64,000 bases of DNA from Gammaproteobacteria bacterium (GCA_030429735.1 JAUIET010000002.1:62001-126000); one strand, 5' to 3'; shown: positions 1 to 10,071, counted from the stretch's first letter. The notes: generated by a model not told the origin, from the sequence alone. Numbers and translations are program-made.

Positions 1-801
1 CGTCTGATCGGCAATCAAGCGCAGAGTGTCTTCGTCCAGATCCGCCGACGGGTTCTGCCGGCGTGCCCCGAAGGTGGTGCCAAACAAACCACCTGTGACC
101 ATTTCATCGGCACCCATGCCAATGGTGTAGATTTTTACACCGGCTTCTGCTGCCAGCTCGGCGGCCTGGCGTGGGGGTACGGCGCCGGCAGTGTTTGCGC
201 CATCGGTTAGCAGAATCAAAACGCGGCTGCTCTCTTCATTGCCTTGCAGACGCTTGATGGCCAAACCGATGGCATCACCGATGGCCGTCTTTTCGCCGGC
301 GAAGCCAATTTGGGCTTCCAGTAGCAGTTGGTGCAAGGTATTGCGATCAAACGTCAGCGGTGTTTGCAGATACGCCTGGCTGCCAAACAGAATCAGGCCT
401 AATCGGTCACCGGCGCGCTGTTGCACGAAATCACCCACCACTTCTTTGACCACCTGCAAACGATTCACGCGTTGATCATTCAATACCATGTCTTCGACCT
501 GCATACTGCCGGAAATATCCACGGCCAGCATCAGATTGCGCCCTGTTGCCGGCAGGTGTACTTGTTCGCCCAACCAGCTTGGTTTTGCTGCCGCCGATAC
601 AAGCAGCAACCAGCACAATGCCAACAGTATCACGGCAAACAGCGAGCGCTTGCCCGTACTGCTGGATTCAGCTAATGGCAGGCGTTGATAGAAAGGGGTA
701 TAGAGTGCAGCATTCTGCTGTAACGCAGGCGGCACAAAGCGGTATACCAGCCACGGCAGCGGGAGTAACAGGAACAATAAAGGAAGTTCAAAGCTAAGCA
801 T
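1..801 (-). CDS. VWA domain membrane protein, BatA-like (3' end outside window)
   Basis: The frame opens at ATG 801 and is still open at base 1, so 267 codons are visible and the C-terminus is missing. Hydrophobic stretches lie at about residues 5-20 and 53-72, followed by a von Willebrand A domain with a complete MIDAS set: D95-x-S97-x-S99 (DISGSM), a threonine near 171, and D199 in LLTDG. This arrangement matches the BatA-type proteins found beside MoxR and DUF58 genes. The domain should sit on the periplasmic face and bind a divalent metal and a protein ligand. It is the last visible gene of a four-gene minus-strand block; 8 bp separate it from the DUF4381 gene. Function is inferred from the family; the exact substrate is not known. 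Confidence 0.88.
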   Translation of the reverse strand, partial: MLSFELPLLFLLLPLPWLVYRFVPPALQQNAALYTPFYQRLPLAESSSTGKRSLFAVILLALCWLLLVSAAAKPSWLGEQVHLPATGRNLMLAVDISGSMQVEDMVLNDQRVNRLQVVKEVVGDFVQQRAGDRLGLILFGSQAYLQTPLTFDRNTLHQLLLEAQIGFAGEKTAIGDAIGLAIKRLQGNEESSRVLILLTDGANTAGAVPPRQAAELAAEAGVKIYTIGMGADEMVTGGLFGTTFGARRQNPSADLDEDTLRLIADQT

Positions 802-809
802 TCGTTCCG

Positions 810-1310
810 TTAGGGGTGGACCTTCACCCATTTAAGGGCAGCGCGGTGCAGTGCACGGGTGTGTTGTTCAGCCTGCTCATTATCAAGCGGCCGATAATGA
901 GCATCTGCCATATCCGGGTCGACCTGTCCTGCGAATATTGGCGTGCTGCAACAGGAATCCAGATAATCAAACCATTCTTGTCCGGCCAGCGGGGCAATGG
1001 ATCGTCGATTGACAGAATCGCGGTGCAAGGCAGCTCTGCGCAACACGATATTGCAAAGCTTTAAGTAGGCTTGTGCGTCGTGGTTTTTCTTAAACTGCTT
1101 CCAGCCACTCTCCAGTTCGCTTTGCGCCTGGCGGCGATAGTTGTTATCGCGCCAGTTTTTCAGCCACTTGCCGAATACAAACACGATCAGCGCCAGTACC
1201 AGGGCTGCCAGCAGCCACCAGCCGGGTGCCGGTGGCCACCAGCTAACCGCTTCCGGTAGATGGATGTCGCGCAATTGGGCAAGAGGATCGTCAGGCATTG
1301 GTTCACTCAT
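810..1310 (-). CDS. DUF4381 domain membrane protein
   Basis: A 166-residue protein. After a short acidic N-terminus (MSEPMPDDPLAQLRDI) there is a Pro/Trp-rich segment and a single membrane helix at about residues 27-46, then a basic cytoplasmic-type domain rich in Arg, Gln and Asp. That pattern, the conserved start 'PLAQLRDIHLP' and the position between a DUF58 gene and a VWA gene identify DUF4381. Its molecular role is not established. In such loci it is thought to be part of a membrane assembly with the VWA and MoxR proteins. It lies 2 bp after the DUF58 gene, so translation is probably coupled. Confidence 0.85.
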   Translation of the reverse strand: MSEPMPDDPLAQLRDIHLPEAVSWWPPAPGWWLLAALVLALIVFVFGKWLKNWRDNNYRRQAQSELESGWKQFKKNHDAQAYLKLCNIVLRRAALHRDSVNRRSIAPLAGQEWFDYLDSCCSTPIFAGQVDPDMADAHYRPLDNEQAEQHTRALHRAALKWVKVHP

Positions 1311-1312
1311 TT

Positions 1313-2263
1313 TTATTTGAATCCGCGCTGTAAAGTGTAGTACTTCCTCAGCTCGGCCAATGCATCACAGCCGGTCTCCAATGCCACGAGCGGCACACCA
1401 CTTTTGGCCAGGTTGTTTTGTAAATCGTTCTGCCAGCGCGTAAAAAACTGTTGGTATTTTGTGCGTGTTTGCTCGCTCTGCGTGTTGAGCAGTCCTTTAC
1501 TTGTACCGTCGGTGACCTCATAGCTGCCAGCAGGTGGCAGTTGCCGCTCCATTTGATCAAATACCATAAACGCGGTTACTTCATTGTGTTGCGCCAAATG
1601 AAACAGTTGCTTGCTGCTTTTTTCATCAAAGTCGTGAAAATCACTGATGATAAAAATGGCACTGCCTGGCTTATTCAGGCGTCTGCTGTCTTCCAGCGCG
1701 CTACTAAGACGGGTTTTGTGCTCATTACTAATTGCTCGTTGAGCCGACAGTGCGTGGTTCTGTTCGTGAACCGAGTGCAGGAACCGCAGCACACTGGACT
1801 TGCTGCGCTTGGGTTTCACTTCGTACACATCGTCGCTGCCCATTACCAGGCCACCCACACGATCGTTTTGTTTTAATGCAGACCAAGCCAGCAAGCCGGC
1901 CACTTCGGCGGCCAGCACGGATTTAAAACAACGCTGGCTGCCGAAGTACATTGGCTGCCGTTGATCGGCCAGAATAAATACCGGGCGCTCGCGCTCTTCG
2001 CGAAACACTTTTGTGTGTGCGTCGCCGGTGCGCGCGGTTACCCGCCAATCGATGGATCGAACATCATCACCGGGCTGGTAATTCCGTACCTCTTCAAAAT
2101 CCATACCGCGCCCGCGGAAGCTGGCACGATAGGGACCTGCCAGGGCGCTAAGGCTGCGTTTGTGTGAACTGAGTTTCAGCCGAGCCTGGAACCGCAAACC
2201 GATCAGTGCGGATTGTTCGGTATTGGCGCCGCGCGGCCCTTTATCAGACACAACTGAGCTCAT
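1313..2263 (-). CDS. DUF58 domain protein
   Basis: A 316-residue soluble protein. The family signature RNYQPGDDVRSIDWRVTART sits near residue 60-80, and the C-terminal two thirds form a VWA-like fold (FIISDFHDF near residue 200). DUF58 proteins are almost always encoded next to MoxR ATPases, as here, and are believed to be clients or partners of the ATPase. There is no signal peptide and no membrane helix, which fits a cytoplasmic partner. Only 8 bp separate it from the moxR-like gene. Assignment of the family is firm; the cellular process is not. Confidence 0.9.
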   Translation of the reverse strand: MSSVVSDKGPRGANTEQSALIGLRFQARLKLSSHKRSLSALAGPYRASFRGRGMDFEEVRNYQPGDDVRSIDWRVTARTGDAHTKVFREERERPVFILADQRQPMYFGSQRCFKSVLAAEVAGLLAWSALKQNDRVGGLVMGSDDVYEVKPKRSKSSVLRFLHSVHEQNHALSAQRAISNEHKTRLSSALEDSRRLNKPGSAIFIISDFHDFDEKSSKQLFHLAQHNEVTAFMVFDQMERQLPPAGSYEVTDGTSKGLLNTQSEQTRTKYQQFFTRWQNDLQNNLAKSGVPLVALETGCDALAELRKYYTLQRGFK

Positions 2264-2271
2264 AGCAGCTG

Positions 2272-3234
2272 TCAGGCCACCGGCACTTGCGCAAGCAGTT
2301 CCGCAATCGCTGTATCAGCGTCGATGCCGTTGGCTTCTGCTTCATAGCTGAGTATCAGCCGGTGACGGAACACATCGTGAATAACCGCTTGTACATCATC
2401 TGGGCTGACATAGTCTTTGCCATTTAGCCAGGCCAGTGCACGCGCGCAACGGTCAAGCGCAATCGTTCCACGCGGGCTAGCGCCGTAGTCGATCCAGCTG
2501 GCAAGATTGGCGCTGTAAGCCCCAGGTTGCCTGGTCGCCATGGTAAGCGCCACTATATAGTCTTCCACCGCGTCGCTCATATGCAGTTCCAGCGCTGCTT
2601 GCCGTGCAGAGAACAGGTCTTGTTGGGTGAGTGCTGAGATGGGTGTGGCCGGCACTTGGCGCTGCTCATCACGCACCAGTTTTAAAATACTCAGCTCGGC
2701 TTCGCTGTCCGGGTAATCCACAGTGACGTGCATCAAGAAACGATCCAGTTGCGCCTCTGGCAGTGGATAGGTGCCTTCCTGTTCGATGGGATTCTGAGTG
2801 GCCATCACCAGAAACAGAGGCGGCAGTTCGTAACTGGTGCCGCCCACACTAATCTGCCGTTCAGCCATTGCTTCCAGCAGTGCCGATTGTACTTTCGCCG
2901 GCGCCCGGTTGATTTCGTCGGCCAAAATCAGGTTATGAAATAGGGGCCCCTTCTGGAATTCGAAACTGCCGTCTTGCGGGCGAAATATCTCGGTACCGGT
3001 AATGTCGCCCGGTAACAGGTCTGGTGTGAACTGCACTCGCTGGAAATCGGCTTCCAAACCATCAGACAAAATTTTGATTGCCTTGGTTTTGGCGAGCCCG
3101 GGCGCGCCTTCCACCAGCAGGTGACCATCCGCGAGTAATGCGATCAATAAACGGTCGATTAGTTCGGCCTGACCAATGATCTGGCTGCTTAGCCAGGCTC
3201 TTAACTGCTCGATATTGCTGTGGATTTGTGTCAT
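2272..3234 (-). CDS. MoxR family AAA+ ATPase
   Basis: 320 residues from ATG 3234. A TTG nine codons upstream would extend the frame, but the ATG version begins MTQIHSNIEQL, which is the normal MoxR length. The Walker A region is GAPGLAKT (about residue 46-53), Walker B is LILADEINRAP (about 103-113), and sensor-1 MATQNPIEQEGTYPLPEAQLDRF is clearly readable. MoxR proteins are chaperone-like ATPases acting with VWA proteins, often in metal insertion or envelope stress. This gene heads the minus-strand block and diverges from gdhB, so the 119 bp between them must hold both promoters. Confidence 0.95.
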   Translation of the reverse strand: MTQIHSNIEQLRAWLSSQIIGQAELIDRLLIALLADGHLLVEGAPGLAKTKAIKILSDGLEADFQRVQFTPDLLPGDITGTEIFRPQDGSFEFQKGPLFHNLILADEINRAPAKVQSALLEAMAERQISVGGTSYELPPLFLVMATQNPIEQEGTYPLPEAQLDRFLMHVTVDYPDSEAELSILKLVRDEQRQVPATPISALTQQDLFSARQAALELHMSDAVEDYIVALTMATRQPGAYSANLASWIDYGASPRGTIALDRCARALAWLNGKDYVSPDDVQAVIHDVFRHRLILSYEAEANGIDADTAIAELLAQVPVA

Positions 3235-3353
3235 ATGCTCTGTGTCTGTGAACCAGGTCAAAAATTATTCAATTGATTGTTACTGTGTGACGCACTTTTA
3301 CTCGAAATGCCTACTATTTAAACAAGGAAAAGCAACATTTCAACGGATCGATT

Positions 3354-6300
3354 ATGGCAACCATGAATACACCACGCAACGCAGAACTGGTCGAACAAAT
3401 ACTGTTACAAGTCGACCGAAGGGTAGAGGGGGCAGAACGGCAGCAACTGGTGCCGTTTGTACAGGCCTTCTACAGTGCGTGTGCCACTGATGAGTTGCAG
3501 CACCGTGATCCGCAAGACGTGTACGCCACCACCTATGCATTGTGGCGTTTCGTTCAGCGTGTGGACGCAAATTCACCAAAAATTTCACTGTTTAACCCCG
3601 ATTTCGAGCAACATGGCTGGCAGTCGCAGCGAACCGTACTGGCCGCGCTGGTGGAAAATTCGCCATTTATCGTAGACTCTATCCGTATCGAGCTGAACCG
3701 GCGCGGAATCGCAATTCACAATATTCACAGCGCCACCTTGACGGTTGCCCGATCCGAGGATGGTACCTTGCAGGGCGTGCAAACGCCGAACGCACGATTA
3801 CAGCGTCGTGATGACAGTCTGGTGCGCCAGGAAGCGCTGGTGTTTATGGAGGTTACTCGCCAGAGCGATTCCGCCACCTTTGCTGAGCTGAATGAGTCAC
3901 TGCACAACATACTGGTTGATGTAAGGGCGGTCGTTGCAGATTTCAAGCCTATGCGCGCGCAAGCGACGGAGTTGGCAGAGGCACTGAAACGCGATTTAAA
4001 GCAACGCATCGACAGCACATCGCGGTATGACAAAAATCAGATTAAGGAAGTAGCTGCATTTCTTGGATGGTTGGCCGATGACCACTTTACGTTCCTGGGT
4101 TACCAGTCCTACGCCATCACTGACAGTGGGCAGCAAAAAACCTCCGAGGAACATTTCAAACTGGGGTTGTTCAACACCGATTGCGACAATTACACGGCTG
4201 ATGTGCAGCTGGAATTGAGCAAGCGTGCGCAAAATCCCGCCCTGGATGGCGGCCTGATCGCATTTTCGAAGTCAGCGATTCGGTCCAGCGTGCATCGGCA
4301 TGCCTACGCAGACTACATATGCGTGCAAATGCCTGATGCCACAGGCAAGGGTATAACCGAACACCGCTTTCTGGGCTTGTACACCTCAAAGGCGTACAGC
4401 GTAATTCCGTGTTCGGTTCCCCTGTGGCGCCAAAAGGTCGCGGCTGTCGAACAGGCCAGTGGTCTGAACATGTGCAGCCATGATGGCAAAGAACTTCGGC
4501 AGATTATCAATACCTTCCCTCGCGATGAGATTGTGCACAGCAGCACCGGTGAGCTGTTAGAAACCATTATGGGTGTTTGGAAAATCCAGGAGCGTCGTAA
4601 AGTACGAATGTTTCTGCGCCCGGACCGTTTTGGCAAATTCATCAGCGCTATGGTGTACACACCACGCGACATGTACAAAACCGAAGTAAGAACCCGTATT
4701 GAGGATATTCTATGGAAATCCTTCGGTGCCAACGACGTGGATTTCACCACGTATTTCTCCGAGAGCATTCTCACCCGCACGCATTTTGAATTCAGGGTTG
4801 ATCCTGAGCAAGCGGTTCAGTTTGATGGTAAAGAGCTGCGCCAGAAAATCACGCAGGCCGCGCAACAGTGGTCTGACCGGCTTGACGTTGCACTGACCGA
4901 TGATCTTGGTGAAGAACAGGGCACCAAACTTGCCCGTCGCTACGACAATGCCTTTCCGGCCGGCTATCAAGACGACTACGACCCACGCTCTGCGATTGGC
5001 GACATCAAGAAAATAGAGTGCCTGAGTGATGACAATACCCTGGAAATGAAAGTGTACCGGGTACCGGAAGAACCGGATCATATGCTGCATTTCAGGCTCT
5101 ATCATATGGATAAGCCGTTGGCATTGTCCGATTTGCTGCCGCCGCTGGAGAACATGGGTGTGCGCGTAGTGGGTGATCGCTCGTATCAGATCCAGCACCT
5201 GGATGGCAAAAGCGTCTGGATGCACGACTTCAGCCTGAGCTATGGCCTGGCATCCGAGATTAAACTTGAGGACGTTCGTGACAAGTTCCAACAGGCGTTT
5301 CGGCGCGTGTGGGAAGGGGATGCGGAAAGCGATGCGTTTAACAAGCTGCTGTTGGGCACTCAGCTGGATTGGCGTGAGTGCGCCCTGTTAAGAGCCTACG
5401 CGCGTTATATGCGCCAGATCGGGTTTAATTTCCGGGACGAATACATTGCCGAGACTCTGGGCAAGTATCTCAGTCTGACCAATAAGATTGTGTCATTGTT
5501 CAAGCACCGATTCGACCCGCAACAGGCAGCGCAGCCGGGCACCGGTGAACAAGCCGTGATGGCTGATATAACAGCGGCGATAGATGATGTTGAAAATCTA
5601 AACGAAGACAGTATTTTCCGCCAGTATCTTGCGCTCATACAGGCCACACTTAGAACCAATTATTTTCAGTGCGATAACAACGGTGAGTTGAAGGGCTACT
5701 TTAGCTTTAAGCTGCAGCCCGCCTTGATTCCAGACGTACCGGCGCCGGTACCCATGTTTGAGATCTTTGTGTATTCGCCACATGTTGAAGGCGTGCATCT
5801 GCGAGGCGGCAAAGTTGCCCGGGGTGGCTTGCGCTGGTCGGATCGCCGTGAAGATTTTCGCACCGAGGTGCTGGGCCTGGTCAAGGCACAGCAGGTGAAG
5901 AACTCCGTGATCGTACCGGTGGGGGCGAAGGGTGGCTTTGTTGCGAAATCAATTGCGCCGGATGCGAGCCGGCAGGAATTTCAGGAAGGTGGCATAACCG
6001 CGTATAAAACGTTTATCTCGGGCTTGTTGGATGTCACCGACAATATTGTCGATGGCAAAGTACAGCCCCCCGAGAATGTGATTCGCCATGATGAAGATGA
6101 CCCCTATCTGGTGGTTGCTGCCGACAAAGGCACGGCAACGTTTTCCGACATAGCCAACGGTCTGTCAGCGCAATACAACTTCTGGCTTGGCGATGCGTTT
6201 GCCTCAGGTGGCAGCATTGGTTATGACCACAAGGGAATGGGGATTACCGCCAAGGGTGCATGGGTGTCGGTACAAAGGCATTTTCGTGAGCGCGGTATTG

Positions 6301-8243
6301 ATGTTCAGAAAAACGATTTCAGTGTGGTTGGCATCGGCGACATGATGGGCGATGTGTTTGGCAATGGCATGCTGCTCTCTGAGCACACCTGTCTGAAAGC
6401 AGCATTTAACCACATGCACATATTCATCGACCCCAACCCGGATGCGGCAAGCAGCTTTGCAGAGCGTCAGCGCTTGTTCCAGTTGGAAAGATCAAGTTGG
6501 GATGACTACACGCGTGAACTGATCTCGGCCGGTGGCGGAGTATTTCTGCGCAGTGCCAAGTCGATTCCAATCAGCGCGGAGATGAAACAGGCTTTCGATC
6601 TGACCGAAGACAGCATGGCACCAAACGCATTGATTAAAGCGCTATTGAAGGCCCCGGTAGACCTGTTATGGAACGGCGGAATCGGTACATACATCAAAGC
6701 GCGCTCAGAGTCGCATGCCGATGTGGGCGACAAGGCCAACGACGTGCTGCGTGTTGATGGCGCTGAGCTGCGCTGCAAAGTGATAGGCGAGGGCGGCAAC
6801 CTTGGGGTTACCCAGTTGGGTCGAATCGAGTTTGCCCTGAATGGCGGTGCTGTCAATACGGACTTTATTGACAATGCAGCCGGTGTTGATTGTTCAGACC
6901 ACGAAGTGAACATCAAAATATTGCTCAACGACGTTATCGTTGCTGGCGATATGACCGAGAAGCAGCGTCGTAGCCTGCTCGAAGAAATGACTGACGAAGT
7001 GGGTGAACTTGTACTGCGCAACAACTACATGCAGGTGCAAGCCATCAGTATTGCCGAAAGCGAGGCGAAAATGCGCTTTGCAGAATATCGCCGGCTAATG
7101 AACCATATGGCGGAGGCAGGTAAGCTCGATCGAGAGTTAGAGTTCTTGCCCAGTGAAGAACAATTGCTGGAACGCGATGCACAAGGCAAACAGCTAAGCC
7201 GGCCGGAGCTTTCGGTATTGATTTCCTATATAAAGTCGCAGCTAAAAGAAGATCTGTGTTGTAGCGATATCTGTGAAAACGAATACGTTGCCAAAATTGT
7301 ACAAACGGCGTTTCCGGGAAGGTTGTCGCTTGAGTTCCCTGAGCGCATCAGCTCGCACAAACTGCGGTGCGAAATCATAGCGACGCAATTGGCCAATGAC
7401 ATGGTCAATCATATGGGTATTACCTTTGTTGATCGAATGCGTCAGGCGCCTGGTATCAGCTGCAGCGATGTTGCACTGGCTTATGTGTGCGCGCGCGACG
7501 TGTTCTCGGTGCCGAAGTACTGGCGCATGATCGAAGAGCTCGATCATCAGGTAGACGCACGGTTGCAGATGCGACTGATGTCAGACTTGATGCGCCTGAT
7601 GCGACGGGCCAGCCACTGGTTCCTGCGTAATCGCCGGGCTGGTCTGGATCCTGAGCAGGAAGTGTTGCGATTCAAACCAAGCGTGAACACCATCAGTGAA
7701 AACCTGGGTAATTTCCTGAAAGGTCATATGCGCGATTCCTGGCAGAAGCGCCAGGAAACATTGGCGGAGCAGAACATTCCACCACAGCTGGCGCATTTTA
7801 TTGCCGCGGCACCCAGCCTGTATTCATCATTGAGCATTGCGGAGGCAGCGAAAGACACCGACATGCACGCCGCGCTGGTGGCTGATACTTTCTTCAGCCT
7901 GGGCGACAAGCTGGATTTGCACTGGTTTCACAAGCAGATTTCCGATCTGGGCGTGAAGTCGCAATGGCAAGCGCTGGCCCGAGAAGCCTATCGCGATGAT
8001 CTGGAAGCGCAACAAGGTTCGATCACCACCAGCGTATTGATGAGTATGGATGATCAGCTGCAGGACAATGTTGAAACCAGCATTGAAACCTGGTTGCAAC
8101 AATCGTCCGACGCAATCGGGCGCTGGCAACACCTGGTGGGCGAGATACGCGCGGCCAATGTGGGTGACTTCTCGGTGTATACAGTAGCTAACAGAGCGCT
8201 CACTGATCTTGCCGAACATTGCCAGCACAATAAAGCGGCCTAA
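3354..8243 (+). CDS. gdhB: NAD-specific glutamate dehydrogenase, large (180-kDa) class
   Basis: 1629 residues, the usual length for the large tetrameric NAD-GDH of proteobacteria. It deaminates glutamate to 2-oxoglutarate and ammonium, feeding the TCA cycle. The N-terminal half holds ACT-like regulatory segments. The catalytic domain begins at about residue 760, with the substrate-binding lysine region VGAKGGFVAK at about 855-864 and a Rossmann-type GEGGNLGVTQLGR at about 1143-1155. A long helical C-terminal domain follows. The ATG at 3354 is used; a second ATG four codons later is possible. It is a single-gene unit with a hairpin just after its stop. No frameshift is seen. Confidence 0.97.
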   Translation: MATMNTPRNAELVEQILLQVDRRVEGAERQQLVPFVQAFYSACATDELQHRDPQDVYATTYALWRFVQRVDANSPKISLFNPDFEQHGWQSQRTVLAALVENSPFIVDSIRIELNRRGIAIHNIHSATLTVARSEDGTLQGVQTPNARLQRRDDSLVRQEALVFMEVTRQSDSATFAELNESLHNILVDVRAVVADFKPMRAQATELAEALKRDLKQRIDSTSRYDKNQIKEVAAFLGWLADDHFTFLGYQSYAITDSGQQKTSEEHFKLGLFNTDCDNYTADVQLELSKRAQNPALDGGLIAFSKSAIRSSVHRHAYADYICVQMPDATGKGITEHRFLGLYTSKAYSVIPCSVPLWRQKVAAVEQASGLNMCSHDGKELRQIINTFPRDEIVHSSTGELLETIMGVWKIQERRKVRMFLRPDRFGKFISAMVYTPRDMYKTEVRTRIEDILWKSFGANDVDFTTYFSESILTRTHFEFRVDPEQAVQFDGKELRQKITQAAQQWSDRLDVALTDDLGEEQGTKLARRYDNAFPAGYQDDYDPRSAIGDIKKIECLSDDNTLEMKVYRVPEEPDHMLHFRLYHMDKPLALSDLLPPLENMGVRVVGDRSYQIQHLDGKSVWMHDFSLSYGLASEIKLEDVRDKFQQAFRRVWEGDAESDAFNKLLLGTQLDWRECALLRAYARYMRQIGFNFRDEYIAETLGKYLSLTNKIVSLFKHRFDPQQAAQPGTGEQAVMADITAAIDDVENLNEDSIFRQYLALIQATLRTNYFQCDNNGELKGYFSFKLQPALIPDVPAPVPMFEIFVYSPHVEGVHLRGGKVARGGLRWSDRREDFRTEVLGLVKAQQVKNSVIVPVGAKGGFVAKSIAPDASRQEFQEGGITAYKTFISGLLDVTDNIVDGKVQPPENVIRHDEDDPYLVVAADKGTATFSDIANGLSAQYNFWLGDAFASGGSIGYDHKGMGITAKGAWVSVQRHFRERGIDVQKNDFSVVGIGDMMGDVFGNGMLLSEHTCLKAAFNHMHIFIDPNPDAASSFAERQRLFQLERSSWDDYTRELISAGGGVFLRSAKSIPISAEMKQAFDLTEDSMAPNALIKALLKAPVDLLWNGGIGTYIKARSESHADVGDKANDVLRVDGAELRCKVIGEGGNLGVTQLGRIEFALNGGAVNTDFIDNAAGVDCSDHEVNIKILLNDVIVAGDMTEKQRRSLLEEMTDEVGELVLRNNYMQVQAISIAESEAKMRFAEYRRLMNHMAEAGKLDRELEFLPSEEQLLERDAQGKQLSRPELSVLISYIKSQLKEDLCCSDICENEYVAKIVQTAFPGRLSLEFPERISSHKLRCEIIATQLANDMVNHMGITFVDRMRQAPGISCSDVALAYVCARDVFSVPKYWRMIEELDHQVDARLQMRLMSDLMRLMRRASHWFLRNRRAGLDPEQEVLRFKPSVNTISENLGNFLKGHMRDSWQKRQETLAEQNIPPQLAHFIAAAPSLYSSLSIAEAAKDTDMHAALVADTFFSLGDKLDLHWFHKQISDLGVKSQWQALAREAYRDDLEAQQGSITTSVLMSMDDQLQDNVETSIETWLQQSSDAIGRWQHLVGEIRAANVGDFSVYTVANRALTDLAEHCQHNKAA

Positions 8244-8251
8244 TGCGCACA

Positions 8252-8274
8252 GTGCCGGGTAGCTTGCCCGGCGC
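8252..8274 (+). terminator. Hairpin after gdhB, possible terminator
   Basis: GTGCCGGG (8252-8259) pairs with CCCGGCGC (8267-8274), giving an 8-bp stem with one G-U pair and a 7-nt loop. It starts 9 bp after the gdhB stop. There is no T tract, so intrinsic termination is uncertain; it could instead stabilise the mRNA 3' end. Confidence 0.4.
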
Positions 8275-8282
8275 TGACGTTT

Positions 8283-8328
8283 GCATCGGCACTTCGGTGC
8301 ATCAGTGCATCGGAGCATCGGCGCATGG
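8283..8328. repeat. Short tandem repeats and a UUCG hairpin between gdhB and the next gene
   Basis: Four imperfect 8-bp units (GTGCATCA, GTGCATCG, GAGCATCG, GCGCATGG) run from 8297 to 8328. Just before them GCAC-TTCG-GTGC (8289-8300) would form a UUCG-tetraloop hairpin in RNA. The rest of the 225-bp gap (8244-8468) shows nothing else that I recognise. Confidence 0.5.
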
Positions 8329-8468
8329 GCCGAGACTACCGATTGGTCATTCTTGCGCGCCGCTTAATCCGGTAACATTCTGCCTTAATCGAACGCTTGT
8401 GATTTGCAGCGAGCAGTGTTCGATTGCAACAATCAGCCCGCATTGTCGAGCAAGCGCAGGAATAGCCC

Positions 8469-9605
8469 ATGATTACCAGTTTTGACGATTTTTGTATTCA
8501 TCAAACCGCCTTACCAATAGCCGAGCCTTCACAGAGTGATCGCAATTTTTACGACCGTTACTGGTTCAATGGTATCGAGCCGGAATCGGGTGAATGGCTG
8601 TTCGAAATTGGTTTTGGTGTGTATCCCAACCGACGGGTGATGGATGGCCACTTTGGTGTGTCTGTCGGCAACAAGCAGATCGCTTTTCATGCGTCTCGGC
8701 GCGCGCCGAAAGACCGGAAAGAGACCGAGATCGGACCGCTTGCGGTGGTTGTCGAAGAGCCTTTGCGCACGGTGCGCGTCACGCTGTCTGCCAACGAACA
8801 TTCGATTGAGTGCGATTTGTTGTTCACAGCCAGCAGTGTGCCACACCAGGAACCGGCCAACGTCATGCACGATGACGGCCATCTGATTATGCACAATTCG
8901 CGCTTCACGCAAATGGGCTTGTGGCAGGGGTGGTTTAGTATTGATGGCCAACGCTATGAGGTGAACCAGGCCATTGGCACGCGCGACAAGTCATGGGGCG
9001 TTCGGCCCGTCGGTGAACCCGCTGGCGGCGCGCCGGGCCTGATGAACAACGAGCCGGGTGTGTACTGGCTTTGGAACCCGATCAACTTCGGCGAGTTTTG
9101 CACACAATTGGGCACTTTCGAAGACCGCGATGGCCGACCAACCCAATTGAGTGCGGACCGAGTGCCGTTGTATCGCAACATAGACGATATCCCTGTAGGC
9201 GAAGATCCCGGCATTGTTGGCATGCGTAACATCGAGCACACCGTGAACTGGCGAACAGGCACACGCAGAGCCGCCTCGGCTGACATGCGTTTTGAAGACG
9301 CTAACGGTCGTAAATATCACTACTCAGTTGAAGCGGGGCAAATTTTTTACATGCTCGGGATTGGTTACGGGCACGCGGAATGGGGGCATGCATTCTGGAA
9401 AGGCGAATGTGAAACTGCGCGCGAAGAATGGAATCTTGATGAGATCAACCCGCTTGATATGCAGTTCATTCACAACCATCAGGTTGTCAAAGCGCAGCTG
9501 GATATAGACGGTGACAAGCACCACGGCGTTGGCACACTGGAGACCATAGTGATTGGCCGACATGCCCGTTCCGGGTTTGAAGATTTCTTCGATGGGGCGA
9601 AATAG
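8469..9605 (+). CDS. CrtC/AttH-like lipocalin-type protein (DUF7064-like)
   Basis: 378 residues, starting at ATG 8469 with AGGAA 7 bp upstream. No signal peptide or membrane helix is seen. The text IGTRDKSWGVRPVGEP (about residue 165-180) and the pattern of beta strands with FWNPINF-type turns resemble the hydroxyneurosporene hydratase (CrtC)/AttH superfamily and related domains of unknown function, which are tandem lipocalin folds acting on terpenoid or other hydrophobic molecules. There is no carotenoid pathway beside it, so a carotenoid hydratase role is unlikely. It stands alone, convergent with sufE. Family placement is by motif recognition and moderately sure; substrate unknown. Confidence 0.6.
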   Translation: MITSFDDFCIHQTALPIAEPSQSDRNFYDRYWFNGIEPESGEWLFEIGFGVYPNRRVMDGHFGVSVGNKQIAFHASRRAPKDRKETEIGPLAVVVEEPLRTVRVTLSANEHSIECDLLFTASSVPHQEPANVMHDDGHLIMHNSRFTQMGLWQGWFSIDGQRYEVNQAIGTRDKSWGVRPVGEPAGGAPGLMNNEPGVYWLWNPINFGEFCTQLGTFEDRDGRPTQLSADRVPLYRNIDDIPVGEDPGIVGMRNIEHTVNWRTGTRRAASADMRFEDANGRKYHYSVEAGQIFYMLGIGYGHAEWGHAFWKGECETAREEWNLDEINPLDMQFIHNHQVVKAQLDIDGDKHHGVGTLETIVIGRHARSGFEDFFDGAK

Positions 9606-9623
9606 GGTGTGTGCAGGAAGGCG

Positions 9624-10058
9624 CTAAACAGCGTTTCTGGCAATATCTTGTATGCGAGCCACCATTGCCTGCAAGCCGTTGCCGCGCGTTGGCGACAGAT
9701 GCTGCATTAAATCAAGTTGCTGAAAATACTCGTCGATGTTGAAATCCAGAATGTCCTTGGCTGAAGCATTGTTGTAAGCAGCCAATACCACGGCAATCAA
9801 ACCTTTGACAATAAACGCGTCACTGTCCATCGTGAATTGCAAACGCTCATTCTCTACGCTTGAGTCAATCCACACTTTGCTCTGGCAACCGCGAATCAAA
9901 CGCTCTTGCGTGTGCAGATCTTCGGGCATGGCCGGCAGCTCTTTGCCCAGATCAATAATGTACTTGTAGCGGTCTTCCCAATCATCAAAGAAGCCAAGGG
10001 TTTCAATAACGTCTTCGGCCTTTATCGTGTACCCAAACGGGTTAGTGCTGTTACTCAT
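9624..10058 (-). CDS. sufE: SufE cysteine desulfuration protein
   Basis: 144 residues. The sulfur-accepting cysteine is C58 in the motif LIRGCQSKVW. SufE takes persulfide sulfur from SufS and passes it to the SufBCD scaffold. The flanking sequences (YIIDLGKELPAMP and the C-terminal LSPTRGNGLQAMV) are typical, and length is normal. It is the last gene of the suf operon, 13 bp after sufT, and converges with the gene on the plus strand. Confidence 0.96.
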   Translation of the reverse strand: MSNSTNPFGYTIKAEDVIETLGFFDDWEDRYKYIIDLGKELPAMPEDLHTQERLIRGCQSKVWIDSSVENERLQFTMDSDAFIVKGLIAVVLAAYNNASAKDILDFNIDEYFQQLDLMQHLSPTRGNGLQAMVARIQDIARNAV

Positions 10059-10071
10059 GATATCGGGTCGC

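Noticed and set aside
8243-8485. 80-codon ORF directly after gdhB
   Set aside because: It overlaps the gdhB stop and the next gene start, and its sequence comes from the 8-bp repeats and hairpin; no ribosome site or family likeness.
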